A stretch of DNA of 64,000 nucleotides, taken from assembly GCA_024734495.1 (NCBI GenBank), contig JALMQS010000099.1:71632249-71696248 (forward strand), in the 5' to 3' direction. This document shows positions 46,317 through 57,189 of the stretch, piece by piece. This DNA is from Forficula auricularia. Lineage: Eukaryota > Arthropoda > Insecta > Dermaptera > Forficulidae. The notes beneath the pieces are model-generated. The model saw only the letters and a program-made list of their open reading frames with translations, searched no databases and was not told where the DNA came from. Both the position numbers and the translations under genes were made by a program. How positions within the stretch are numbered: position 1 is the first letter of the stretch; each line of letters begins with the position of its first letter.

Positions 46317-46850
46317 CCGCGACATTTCAGCCCCCGACGAAATATCCCCGACAAAACATCCCCCGACAAAATATCCTTCAGACAAAATATCTCATGACAA
46401 AATAACCCTTCCCCTCGTGAATCTTATGAGTAATGCAAATCGACTCCGGTTCGGTTAATATATATTAACCGAACCTCCGAAAGTTTAGTCCGGGCGGGGT
46501 GTGTTTCGGGCTCCCATTTTTTGTTCTAATCAAACACACATTGAAAACCGAACCAGCCAATCGTCGGGCGGGGTGTGTTTGGGGCTCCCATTTTTTCCTA
46601 ATCAAAGACGACAGACAGCAGCACTTTCAAACGGCTAATTAGCCGCCAAAATATGAAAGTCTGTTTATATTATTCAAAACTATGATTATAAGCTTCTCAC
46701 TTAATCTCTTTTGTATTCTCCCTTATACTGGGGAATATTTTGTCAGAAGATATTATGTGGGGGATATTTTGTCCTTGAGATATTTTGTCGGGGGATATTT
46801 TGTCGGGGATGTTTTGTCGGGGATATTTTGTCGGGGCTGAAATGTCGCGG
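46317..46850. mobile_element. Non-autonomous element with minisatellite-built inverted ends
   Basis: Left end CCGCGACATTTCAGCCCCCG and right end CGGGGCTGAAATGTCGCGG are inverted. Both termini continue as tandem ~14-base CCCCGACAAAATAT units (about five at each end). The interior holds a palindrome around TTCGGTTAATATATATTAAC and a direct repeat GGGCGGGGTGTGTTT(C/G)GG. No coding. A target duplication could not be fixed. Confidence 0.65.
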
Positions 46851-49418
46851 TACCATAATCGACAGTAAGTACAGTTGGGACTCGATTTGCTCAGGGCTAC
46901 TTTTCTAATCTCCTTATTTTCTGATATTGGGTGAGTACATAAATATTTTAATTTAAATATTTTAATCCTTAGTTTAATCAAAATTATTGAATACGTATTT
47001 TCATTTTGAAATATATCTCAAAATAAAAAGGTTAAATCCGAAATGAAAATTATTTATGTTTTATCACAGGTTGTTTTAGAAACCTTTTCTTTATTTGAAA
47101 ATATGCACAAGCAAGTTTCAAATGAATATAAAAAACTATTATATATGTCATCTTTATCTACGTGTGTATATATTCAAAAACTATGTAAATTAAATTTAAA
47201 ATTGTGATTGTGTTTCGCTGTTGGGAAAACACCAAATTAAAAATTATTTTTTCATTCGTTTGTTACTGCCTTTTGCACATTTTTGAATTGAAGAAAATTG
47301 TCTTAAATGACCTATGAGGTCACTACATTGTTTCTAGTTATTTTCTATATGAGCATAAAAATTAGCTTAATGAAATAATACGCAAAGCTATTAAAGATCA
47401 ACTTTAATGGAAAAGCTTAATATAAATACTGGCTTCGACGCCCACCTTTTGCAGGCTTCTTGCTAGCCAAGGGGCCTCGCCCCCTGGCCCCCTCCCCAAT
47501 CCCCTCCTCCACCTACAACGTCTCGCCACCTCACCGACCCGGTCCCCAAACTTGGCCCCCCTTTCCCGTGTCTGATCACTCTCCACCACACCAACCCTCT
47601 CTGACCTTCTCCTTCTCCCCAGCTTCCAGTCACTCTCAACCCCATTTCTAGCTCTCTAGACTCTCACAAATTATGTATACAAAATTTGGTTGAGTTTGAT
47701 CCAAAGGGCTAGAAATTTCATTATTTTGTCCTCTCTCCCATTTTCTGTGGTTAGTTTTTGTTTTTATAGGTACAATGCCCTTTAGTAGTACCTATGTTAT
47801 TTATTTACCACCTTGAAAAATCTAGGAATATCGAGTCCTGACCAATACATTTTTAATCAGTGGGGCTATGTTTTTAAGCAACAATACTTAAATTCTTATT
47901 TTTTCCAACATATTTTTAAGTATAAGTAAAGAAAAAACAAAACAATGCAATAATAATAATAAATAAAACTTTTTAATAGCAAATCAAAAAGGGTCTCCTC
48001 TTTTAGGCATGTGTTTATTTTCATCAAGATGGCTACACTCTTATTTTATTTATTCTTAAAAATCATCTTCTCCTCTAGCCAATAAATTTATTTTCAATTT
48101 TAAATATTAACTGTTAAGTGAAGCTTCATTATAAAAACATGTGACATGAATTAGGGTTTTCAATGAGAGATTTAGTGCCCACTATTCTTCACACTGTGAA
48201 GACAAGAATCGGTTTTCTTCTAAATAAATTTAACACAAATCCTGGCTAATGCTGTTAGCACTATTCTCTAAATACGCATTGGGAAAACGCTATTACTATC
48301 ATAATAAATGAAAATATTACCGAAGTTTACTTAAATCTATTTATATGTGAGATGTGACAACTTCTTTAGTCTCTAAAAACTTTTCAGAGATTGTGATTTT
48401 TTTGGTTAATAGTGAATGAAATATTGTGCCAATCAAAAGTCAAATAAAAAGCACATTTTCACAATATCAAATAATCGATAAGGCCCTCTTTAAAGATTGT
48501 TAAGAAATGTGTAGTTAATGTAATAATTGTATTGTTATAATATATAATTTCTCTACAAATGACCAAAAATACTTTTTTAGATAGTTAAAAATGTTTTATA
48601 TTAATTAAGGATTAAATGGACAGTCATGGAATTATTAGATATAGACAAATAATAAATATTATGTAATTAATGAATAGATATAGGGTTACTACTTTAATAT
48701 TAAATAAATCGAATAATTCATTACAAAAATTATTTAATATATTTTGTTCTTTATTTTATTATTTTTATATTATTGTATATTCTTATAATGGTTCATTTTA
48801 TAATGAAGTGAGAGCAAACATGGAAATGAATATAATACGTACTACCATATTTATCTAATATCATTATAATGATGTAGTTATAAGTGAAAATAAAAATCCC
48901 CAAGCGAATTGATTAATATTGCAATACATCCGCTAACGAAACGTAATTAATTACCAAATTACTTGGTTCGATTTTGGACTTCTCTAGACAGTGAAGTCTA
49001 AAAAATGTACCAGTGGACAGGTAAAGGGGGGGGGGGGCTGAAATTAAAATAATAATTAAATATATAATTGGGGAAAATTAACAACTGCCTCCATCGGTAA
49101 CTAACAAACTTTTTCTTGCAAGGAGAGGTGTTGTTGTTTACCGATAACTCTGCTAGGTGGTAAATTCGCATTAAATTTGCGCTTCCCTATTATTTTTATA
49201 TATCTTGAATAGATGTTACCGCCGAGATTTTCTCCAATAATACCTTCATAGCTAAATTAGCGTATATACATGGTATATATTTCTGATGCAGTTTATTAAA
49301 AAAAATAAAAATAATATTCAAACGTCTCCCAATCGATCACAAACCCAAAGGTCGAAAATAATTTTTTCTTTACCATGGGGCGCAATCACAACGAGGCATC
49401 GTCGAAAGACAATTATAA
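46851..49418. other. AT-rich DNA downstream of the K2P gene
   Basis: 47430-47640 has a GC-richer block with CGACGCCCACCTTTTGCAGG and a C-rich tract, a degraded Helitron-like 3' end (CCAGT instead of CTAGT on the minus strand). Nothing else recognised. A run of about 11 G lies near 49026. Confidence 0.4.
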
Positions 49419-49893
49419 ATTAAATTAAATTAGGGAATGAAGAAGAGAATTTTTATTATAGACAAAAGGAGCAGCCGGGATTCGAACCCGGGATCTTCGC
49501 ATGTGCGCTGCGACGCCTTCATAAGAGCCTTAGTTCTTATCCTCTTGGCCATAGATCCCCCAACTCAAGCTAATACCTAATGTCTATATGAATTATGGAA
49601 TTTCTTTAATCTCTTTCTCGTTCATTTTTATCTCTGTAGTGGCTAGGCCACTGTGGCCTGACTATTTTTTAAACTATATTCAACTACATAGCTGATATAA
49701 ATGAACGAGGAAGAGATTAGAGAAATTCCATAATTCATATAGACATTAGGTATTATATCAGTGGCCAAGAGGATAAGTACTGGGGCTCTTATGAAGGCGT
49801 CGCAGCGCACATGCGAGGATCTCGGGTTCGAGTACCGGCTGATCCTTTTGTCTATAATAACACATCTTTTCTTCGTTCCATAATTTAATTTAA
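49419..49893. repeat. Palindrome of two inverted tRNA-Arg-like SINE units
   Basis: Outer ends AAATTAAATTAGGGAATGAA / TTCCATAATTTAATTT. Minus-strand unit about 49470-49560 and plus-strand unit about 49761-49848 each contain A box GGCCAAGAGGATAAG, AGGCGTCGCAGCGCACATGC and B box GGGTTCGA(A/G)TCCCGG (decayed in the right copy). The GGATAAG...GGCGTC and GAAGATC context resembles tRNA-Arg with about 17 extra bases after the D arm. The acceptor arms do not pair well, so these are tRNA-derived units rather than working tRNAs. Confidence 0.65.
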
Positions 49894-50424
49894 TAAAAAT
49901 AATATTATCGAATTGCTGTTCTGCTGTTTATAAGCAATTTTGACATTGTATATCTTGTATTATATTCCCACCAAACAAAAAAAATACCAAAATCAAAACT
50001 TGATTTGTAAGGAATGATAAATATACTGATTCTGGATTGTACTCGCTCAGTAAGAATAATTTTCTCTTCATTTTAAATCAGTCAATCAGTCCAATATCCG
50101 TTATTATTTATAATTGAATTCCATCAATGAATTATAGATTATTTTAACTAAATAAATTTAAACATAAATACAATATAAAGACATATTCAACTAAGTTCCT
50201 ATTATATAAATACATGTACAAAATTTGTTCTTTTAATATTGTTATTAAAAATGAGCAAAAACTATCACCATAAGGATTACGGGTGTATAGGTCATATGGT
50301 AAGACTCTTTCGAAAATAGTATGAATTTAGAAATTAACATAAATTTCCTTCAAATACATCTTTCTAGAAGCATTTTTCCTCATGTTTATAGAAGCAATTT
50401 TTCCGAAAACAATATTAATAATTC

Positions 50425-50590
50425 GAAAGTTTATAATGGGAATTAAGGACAAGTTTTTTACGTGTGATATTTTTTTATTTTTCAACCAACGTTTCGTCGA
50501 CTTTGCGGACTTCTTCAGGGATTCTACAATTATAAGAACATGATTAATAACAATTTGCAAGAGCACATTATAATTTCAGACCAAACAATA
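50425..50590 (-). repeat. Hammerhead-like unit, GAAACGTT family (single arm)
   Basis: On the minus strand 50486-50520 reads CTGAAGA, AGTC...GTCGAC stem, GAAAC, GTT. Flanks match those of 35490-35640. Confidence 0.65.
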
Positions 50591-50739
50591 TTTTATCCAC
50601 CAAATAGTTACATCAAACAGACAGATATTAATGTAAAATATTGATACATGTTTAGTTTGAAATTATAATACACTACCCTGTATTAATATGTGTGTGTGTC
50701 TCTCCCCCCCCCATATATATAAAAAGAAATCTCATATCA

Positions 50740-51215
50740 CCTGCTGCAGCGTGTCCCCCACCAACAACACACGCACCCCAGCAGCTACTGACCCCGTGCT
50801 GGCACACCATTCCTGCACCCCACTCCAGCCTGGGCAACAAACCTCAACAACAATAATAAATTAAATAATCTATTTTTTTGGAATTTCTCTTACAGCCCCA
50901 TGTTCTCTCAACAAAAAAAAAACTGCAGCTGGGCTCTTGCACTGCAAATGAAAAACCATATTAGTACCCAGTTGGATCTGGTTCCATACACATAAACACA
51001 CACACGTGTGTGTGTGTGTACAACATTAAATATATATATATACGTGTACACAGGCATGCAATCTGTACAGTTGTTCCAGCTACAAAGCAGGAGGATCTCT
51101 AACCCCGGGACGTGATGCTTACCTACTATATTGCTACTATGAGGTGGTAGGAGGCCACTACAAGATTGCTGGGTAACATGACACTCTTCAATGAAAAAAA
51201 AAAAAACTACCTGAT
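50740..51215 (+). ncRNA. 7SL/Alu-like sequence patch
   Basis: 50825-50845 contains CACTCCAGCCTGGGCAACAA, identical to the 3' Alu-domain strand of mammalian 7SL/Alu. 51050-51215 runs GGCATGCAATCTGTACAG, TCCAGCTAC, CAGGAGGATC, CCCCGGGA, GGCCACTACAAGATTGCTGG and a poly-A tract, in the same order as 7SL RNA or Alu but clearly diverged. It could be a 7SL pseudogene or SINE of the host, or foreign DNA in the assembly. CA/GT and AT microsatellites lie between the two parts. Confidence 0.4.
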
Positions 51216-51468
51216 TCAAGATCATTCTGATGATCTCACAGCAACATTTGTGTTGAAAAAATAATAAAGAACTCATTCAGATCTAGAGTGGTGAGAACAC
51301 CCCACTTTATTATTTATCATATATAGCCAATACAAAACAACCATGTTTCTTGGCAGGCTGAAGATATATTCTTGATAATATTTTCTATCTATTGAATAAA
51401 CGCTCTATTCAGTGTTCGTTCTTCGTCATTTAATTATGAATCGCATCCAGTGTATAATTGTATATATA

Positions 51469-51654
51469 TTATTTATTTGTTTGAGACTATACTTTCGAAG
51501 GCTTGGCCTTCATCAACAGTCTTTTTTAATTATAAATATTATTTTTTATGGGGTCAGTATCGCGTGGATATTTAAAATTTTTTGCTCTTACTGAGCCGAG
51601 AAGCCAGTTAGCATTTCTCGGCTCATTTTTTGAATATCCACGCGATACTGACCC
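51469..51654. repeat. Truncated palindromic unit with decayed hammerhead-like core
   Basis: The minus-strand core at 51483-51522 reads CTGTTGATGAAGGCCAAGCC, TTCGAAAGTATAGTC. Arms GGGGTCAGTATCGCGTGGAT / complement surround AGCCGAGAAGCCAGTTAGCA. The same unit is at 61341-62316. The right arm stops where CAGGGTCGTCTTTA begins. Confidence 0.6.
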
Positions 51655-51667
51655 CAGGGTCGTCTTT

Positions 51668-52383
51668 ATTAACCGACTTCAAAAAAGGAGTAGGTCGACT
51701 TTATTCGACTGAATTTTTTTTTTGTGTCTATGCTACCTTATATCTCCGCCAATTCTGAAACGATTTTGAAAAAAAAATTTGCATTGGGTTCAGTCTAGCT
51801 TCTGATTGGTCCCGTTTTTTTCATTGGTATTAGACCTTTTTTGTTAGGTTTGTTCAGGCCTAACTTCTTTGTTTATGAACCGATTTCGATGATTCTTTTT
51901 TTATTGGAAAGGGGGTATCTTAGGGATGGTGCCATATTAATTTGGTCAAGTTCTGATGATATGATCACTATTAATAACATCACTAAAAAGAGAAAAATAA
52001 AAATAATTTTTAAGAAAAAAATAAAAACTGACTTCAAAAAAATTAAATGCAACAAATAAAATACACTAAAAGGTATAAAATAATTATTATCTTATTTAGT
52101 TACAACTAAACTACGAAATATTAACATGAAATTACTTTTTGAAGTCGGTGTCAAACATATACCTTTTATGAATAGCACTATTACTTAGTACGTTTGGCGG
52201 GTACGCTCGCTTATAGGTATAGTTTGTTTGGCACCGACTACAAAAAGTAATTTCATGTTAATATTTCGTAGTTTAGTTGTAACTAAATATGTTAATAATT
52301 ATTTTATACCTTTTAGTGCATTTTATTTGTTGCATTTAATTTTTTTGAAGTCGGTTTTATTTTTTTCTTAAAAATTATTTTTG
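51668..52383 (-). mobile_element. GAAGTCGGTT element (copy 2)
   Basis: Inverted relative to 22835-23783. TTAACCGACTTCAAAAAAGG starts it, CATTGGGTTCAGTCTAGCTT and CATATTAATTTGGTCAAGTT follow, then the 51993-52383 palindrome with GAAGTCGGTGTCAAAC inner ends. It lacks the segment that carries the 73-codon frame in copy 1. Confidence 0.65.
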
Positions 52384-52510
52384 AGGTATGAGGCCCTAGG
52401 CCCAGGTATCGATGGGGCCCCTACTAAAACTAGCTCTGCACTACTCAATTTTATTAGTCACTCGCTGTGTGTGTATGTATGCGTGAGGGCTAGATGGGTT
52501 TAGAGTTTAT

Positions 52511-52670
52511 CGAGGGGTGAACCGCGATTGGAATTAGGTGTACACGTCTTTGGAATTATGTGGAATTATTTTGGAATTCATTAGATAATTGCCCCTTCAT
52601 CTATTGTCTTCTACTTGGAAATGAAAGTGGAAGTAGGTGTATACGATATTAGGTCGCGGTTCACCCCTCG
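52511..52670 (+). mobile_element. MITE, CGAGGGGTGAACCGCG family (copy 5)
   Basis: A 160-bp element starting CGAGGGGTGAACCGCGATTG and ending GGTCGCGGTTCACCCCTCG. The perfect 8-bp duplication GAGTTTAT flanks it (52503-52510, 52671-52678). Confidence 0.9.
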
Positions 52671-53030
52671 GAGTTTATTGTGGATTGCTAAATTTCATAT
52701 CAGCCTCTCGTTGTGTATGGGGTTCTTAAGGTTTGGGGCTTACGCTTAATTGTTGAAATTTTTTATCGGTAATTCAATAGGTGTGGACTTAGTGGATTTA
52801 GTCGGTGTCGGGGGGCCCTAACATGCCTGAGGCCCTAGGCTCTGCCCTTTTAGGCCTTTGCGTAAAGACGGCCCTGACAATCAAGATTAATAAATTTTAA
52901 ATATTATGTAATTTAAGCTTAGGTATAAGTTTTCAGTATAACAAACATCAAATTTAATTTTCTATAGGTCTAATTTTAAAAGATATTTTTTTGCAACGAA
53001 ATTTTCTCTGGAGAGAGACGGACTGGTAGA

Positions 53031-53458
53031 AATTTTAATTGAATGTAATGGAAGGCAGCCCAGAGGTAGGTGAGGAAAGTAATACCCCACACGACATCAA
53101 ATAAGGTGTAATTTGTTGGAATCCTTCCTCCTTTCCTTTCAAACCGACGTTTCGGAGGATTTTTCCCTCCTTCTTCAGGAGTTTATAAACCAATATCTTA
53201 AAAATTCTTTTTTCTGTGCCTTTGTTAAAAATAGAAGAGAGGGATTCTTTGAACACTACTGTGGAGAGAAGAAGGAAACATTTTATTTGCTTCTATCTCA
53301 TTGACCCTTTGAAACCCTGAAGAAAGGAGGAAAATCCTCCTAAACGTCGGTTGCTTGAAAGGAAGGGAGGATTCCAATAAATTCAGACCTTATTGATATG
53401 CTGTTAATTTTTTCTTTCCTCACTACCTCTGGGCTGCCCGTTGCATTCAATTAAAAGA
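53031..53458. repeat. Palindromic pair with hammerhead-like cores, GAAACGTC family
   Basis: Outer ends TTAATTGAATG(T)AATGG / GCATTCAATTAA. The left core (minus strand 53141-53180) reads CTGAAGA, GGAGG...CCTCC stem, GAAAC, GTC. The right core (plus 53315-53350) has TAAAC in place of GAAAC, which changes the invariant G12, so only the left one could be active. Confidence 0.7.
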
Positions 53459-53713
53459 TATTTTTTCCCTTTATCTGATAATACAAATTAGAAGAAAAAA
53501 GTAATATTTTTTAAGAGTCACTTTACAAATTTTGAGATTTGGATTTTTTTTGAGCTAGAGTTCTGAAATTTGACAAAGATATTTAGTCTATTAATTTTTT
53601 TTATAATCAGGAACGAGGCTTTTTGATTCACAGATCGAGTCCTTATAGAATGGTTATTTTTTCTTTTTTTCAATAAAAAATTTTCCAGCAGGGTCCATAA
53701 TTTAATTTTATTT

Positions 53714-53763
53714 TGAAACAAGGGGCGTTTCTGGCACTAACTCAATGCCATCTTCAGTCTATA
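53714..53763 (-). ncRNA. Hammerhead-ribozyme-like core in the Penelope-like element arm
   Basis: On the minus strand: AGA, CTGAAGA, a perfect UGGCA/UGCCA stem with a nine-base loop, GAAAC, GCCCCTT, GTT, TC. This fits C3UGANGA / G12AAA / NUH with AGA...TC as the start of stem I. Hammerheads are known in Penelope-like elements. The partner in the right arm (about 57027-57070) has lost bases of CUGANGA and is decayed. Confidence 0.6.
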
Positions 53764-54149
53764 AAAACATTGAACAAATATATCTCATTACATTTCACAA
53801 TTAAGAGGTATATCACAATTCACAAAGATGATATTGAAACTCAATGGATCTATACCTATGTTAAAAAATAAAGATATCATCATATTTCCTTCACAGAGGC
53901 AAAATGAAAAGAAATTAAATTACTGAGGAGTCAGCTTTGCATCTCAAACAGTGAGTTAATTAGATTAAGGAAACTCAGAAAGGTAAAATTTAAAAAAAAT
54001 ATAAGGCAAAACACAAGATAAATGGAAGAATGACTAGCGAGAAGCAAATAGAAACTGAGAAAAAATAAACAAAAAATCATAAAACAAAGAACCTGAAAAA
54101 AACACTAATATAAAAACACTAATTATATATAACACCAACACCATCTACC

Positions 54150-55556
54150 ATGTATGCTTTAGTGAAAACACATAAACCTGAGCGCCCTTTGAGAATAATT
54201 GTTTCGTCCAGGCACTCGCATATCAATAGCATCAGTATGTATTTTGCTAATGTTTTGAAGAAACTTCTCATTAACACAAATAGGATCAAAAACACATATG
54301 ACCTAGTTGATAGAGTTAAAAATATTAAGTTGAGACATGATGACATTCTTGTTTCGTTTGATGTTGTCGATATGTATGGTTCACTTAACGTAGATATGGT
54401 CCTTAACATCATTGATGGTAAATTGAGTCTTGTTGTACCTCATACAAATCTAGACAAAAGCACTTTTCTTGCTGGCTTATCACTTTGCCTTAAGGGTAAT
54501 TTCTTTTGTTATAATAACGTTATATATAGACAGAGGAGAGGTCTTCTGATGGGAGCTATACTGTCACCTGTTATTGCAAATATTGTCATGGATGACATTT
54601 ATGAAAGTATCATTTCTCCCTTTAATTTACCATTCTATTATATATATGTCGATGACTCCGTTTCATGTGTTCCTCCTAATTTAATTGATCGTGTTTTAAC
54701 ATCCTTAAATAATTATAATGATAACATTGTTTTTACTATAGAGATTGAGAGTGAGGGTAAGATTCCTTTCTTAGACACTATGTTGATAAGATTCGGTTCT
54801 AAATTGGTTACTGATCTTTATATAAAACCATCTAAGTCGGATAGAATGATTAACTATAAATCCTGTCATCCTGTTAGCCAAAAAGCTTCCATTATATATG
54901 GAGAAATAGTTAGAATTAACAGAATTTCACATTCCATTTTTTTAAAACGAAATTTGGAAAATTTTAAATCTAGATGCTATAATAATGTGTACCCAAAAAG
55001 ATTCATTAATTTGCTGATGAGACGTTATCAAGTCAATTTATTAAAATCGAACTTTTGTGTATCTAATCCTGTTAATTTCTCTGGCTCAATCAGCTACATC
55101 CCTCACTTGTCGGATATGATAGTTAAGATCTTTAAACTAGCTGGTGTTTTCCTTGCTAAAAAACCAATAAAGCCACTTTTATCTCTTTACAAGGAACATT
55201 GTCCTGTTGATATAATGACACAGAGACAATTGGTATATTGCATCAATTGCATTAATTGTGATAAAGTTTACATAGGTGAAACACGTCGCTTTCTGAGAAC
55301 TCGTCTAATTGAACACGAAAAATCTATTATACATGAACGCCTTGTTTCTGCTTTGACAGTTCATGCTCTCAGCTGCAAACATAATTTTGATTTTGATAAC
55401 GTGTCAATTCTCTGCAGGGAGAGAGATGATTATATTAGGAAAATGAAGGAGTCCTTTTATATTCTCAAGAATAACTCCATTACTGTCAATTATAAATGTG
55501 ACACGGAAAACAACGTCAGGTATTATAGCCATCTCATCAACAAATTAATTCGTTAA
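54150..55556 (+). CDS. Penelope-like reverse transcriptase with GIY-YIG endonuclease
   Basis: A 468-codon frame, intact to its stop. RT motifs: MYALVKTHKPERPLRIIVSS (1-20), motif A SFDVVDMY (69-76), motif B GLLMGAILSP (131-140), catalytic YVDD (166-169), and GKIPFLDT (203-210). Then a linker and a C-terminal GIY-YIG domain: YCINCINCDKVYIGETRR (363-380) followed by RTRLIEHE (383-390), with the cysteine pair and later HALSCKH of the Penelope type and a glutamate in KESFYI. The N-terminal part of a full Penelope protein is missing: TAA lies at 54120 and the inverted arm begins just upstream. The product nicks target DNA and primes cDNA synthesis there. Activity of this truncated copy is doubtful, but both catalytic centres look preserved. 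Confidence 0.93.
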   Translation: MYALVKTHKPERPLRIIVSSRHSHINSISMYFANVLKKLLINTNRIKNTYDLVDRVKNIKLRHDDILVSFDVVDMYGSLNVDMVLNIIDGKLSLVVPHTNLDKSTFLAGLSLCLKGNFFCYNNVIYRQRRGLLMGAILSPVIANIVMDDIYESIISPFNLPFYYIYVDDSVSCVPPNLIDRVLTSLNNYNDNIVFTIEIESEGKIPFLDTMLIRFGSKLVTDLYIKPSKSDRMINYKSCHPVSQKASIIYGEIVRINRISHSIFLKRNLENFKSRCYNNVYPKRFINLLMRRYQVNLLKSNFCVSNPVNFSGSISYIPHLSDMIVKIFKLAGVFLAKKPIKPLLSLYKEHCPVDIMTQRQLVYCINCINCDKVYIGETRRFLRTRLIEHEKSIIHERLVSALTVHALSCKHNFDFDNVSILCRERDDYIRKMKESFYILKNNSITVNYKCDTENNVRYYSHLINKLIR

Positions 55557-56018
55557 TTTCATTGTGTATAATGCAATTACTTTTTTGTTGCTGTGGGAGT
55601 GTATATTTTGAGATGAATTATTTGTGGATTTGAAAATGCCGCTAGTATTTTGTTTTTTAGATGTTTTAAATGTTGATAGTTTCATGTTATGACATTTTAT
55701 CTTTGCCATCTCGATAAATATAATTTTATCAGACATATGTTCTTAAGTTTATCAAATTATTTATAATTGAAATTGTCTCTTTGACCCCTTGGTTTTCAGG
55801 TTCTTTGGTTTTATGATTTTTTGTTTATTTTTTCTCGTTTCTATTTGCTTCTAGCTAGTTTTCTTTCATTTATCTTGTATTTTGCCTTATATTTTTTTTA
55901 AATTTTACATTTCTGAGTTTCCTTAATTGAATTAACTCACTGTTTGAGATGCGTGTTGACCTCAGTAATTTAATTTCTTTTCATTTTGCCTCTGTGAAGG
56001 AAATATAATGATATCTTA

Positions 56019-56342
56019 AATTGAAAGTTTTTGCCGAGAGTAGCAGAATTTTTATATATTGAAGGAGACAATAAAAGAGTGTGTCTTCTGCTGGAATTAT
56101 AAATTTTGTTTATTTATAACGAGACATATAGTTTCGAGAGCTTTGCCCTGCTTCATCAGTCTATTACAATGTATTCACAGGAATTGAATTCATATTTATA
56201 TTTAATTCATAGAGGTAATTCCTAGCTAGAATACATTGTAATAGGCTGAGTGAGGCAAAGCCTCGAAACTATAGTCTCGTTATAAATAAATAAAATTTAT
56301 AATTCTAGCAGAAAGACACACTCTTTTATTGTCTCCTTCAGC
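56019..56342. mobile_element. Palindromic hammerhead-bearing unit with perfect 13-bp direct repeats
   Basis: A 324-bp insertion in the right arm of the Penelope-like element, flanked by TAATGATATCTTA at 56006-56018 and 56343-56355. Arms: TGAAGGAGACAATAAAAGAG and CTTTTATTGTCTCCTTCA. Cores: minus 56121-56164 (CTGATGA, AGCAGGGCAAAGCTCTC, GAAAC, TATAT, GTC) and plus 56241-56280 (CTGAGTGA, GGC-AAA-GCC, TC, GAAAC, TATA, GTC). It also carries TGCCGAGAGTAGCAGA once, on the left only. Confidence 0.75.
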
Positions 56343-57189
56343 TAATGATATCTTATTTGTATATTTCAGAGGGATTACTTCCCGAGATAAAAATAACCCT
56401 CTCTAATAATTCAAATACTTTTAATAATCAATTATTAAGAGTCACATAAAAATACAATTATTGATTATATGTTATAACTCATTAAATAAACATTCCTTTC
56501 ATTGTTTGCACATTGAATATACTAGGGTAATTGCACTCTCTTATATGCCTTTCAAGTTGTACCTTCTCAGGTACTTGTCCATTCGCTATTATAATAGCAG
56601 GTATAGATCCCTTTCACCCAGCTCAAATCTCAATGAAAATATTAATTCTGTAATTAACTACTCCCCCCCCTCTTCCCCCTACATTCCCCCCACCCAACAC
56701 ATTATAAAGAAAAAAATTTAAAAATTCTTACTTGTAAAACTATTTTTTAATATGTAATCAGTTTTCTTAGACTCTGATGATGGGCTATTTTAAAATGTAT
56801 CGAATTAAACTCATTTTGTTTTATTTCTTTTTTGTGAAACCTACCTCATATCTTAGTTTTATTATTTATATTAAATGTTTTACCTAGAACCAACACCGAA
56901 CTCTTAAAAGTTATATTCTTATTTTTCAGCATAGGTAGAACATTAGTGCAAATATTATCTTTATTGAATTGTGATATACTATTAATTGTGAAATGTAATG
57001 TGATATATTGTTAAATGTTTTTATAGACTGAATGGCATTGAGTTAATGCAAAAACATCTCTTGTTTCAAATAAAATTAAATTATAAACCCTGATGAAAAT
57101 TTTTATTGAAAAAAGAAAATAACCATCATTCTATAAGGAAGCCCCTAAAACACTACTAAATTGGATATTGGATTATATCTAAGTTTCTG

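Larger units (their letters stand above)
51655..52876 (+). mobile_element. Composite bounded by CAGGG(T/C)CGTCTTTA ends
   Basis: CAGGGTCGTCTTTA at the left and TAAAGACGGCCCTG at the right are inverted and look like hAT-type termini. Between them lie a GAAGTCGGTT element (51668-52383), a MITE (52511-52670) and GGCCCTAGGC-rich sequence. No matching 8-bp duplication was found, so the pairing of these ends is tentative. Confidence 0.45.
53638..57142 (+). mobile_element. Penelope-like element with inverted flanking arms
   Basis: The left arm (53638-54105) and right arm (55783-57142) are inverted copies: CCTTATAGAATGGTTATTTT, AACTCAATGCCAT, TATCACAATTCA, AGGCAAAATGAAAAGAAATT and TAAACAAAAAATCATAAAAC all recur reversed. 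The right arm has about 900 bp that the left lacks, including a nested palindrome at 56019-56342. The reverse transcriptase frame lies between. A hammerhead-like core sits in the left arm. This fits a 5'-truncated Penelope copy joined to an inverted second copy, an arrangement known for the group. Confidence 0.75.

Noticed and set aside
46697..46981. 94-codon frame rich in PDKIS repeats
   Set aside because: It is the translation of the GACAAAATATCC minisatellite at a transposon end.
49470..49560. Working tRNA-Arg gene
   Set aside because: A and B boxes are good, but acceptor arms do not pair, there are about 17 extra bases after the D arm and a second inverted copy lies in a palindrome. A tRNA-derived repeat fits better.
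56765..56805. CTGATGATGGGCTATTTTAA ... TCGAATTAAAC as another hammerhead
   Set aside because: The CTGATGA block is present, but GAAAC is replaced by GAATT and no GTC/GTT follows in position.
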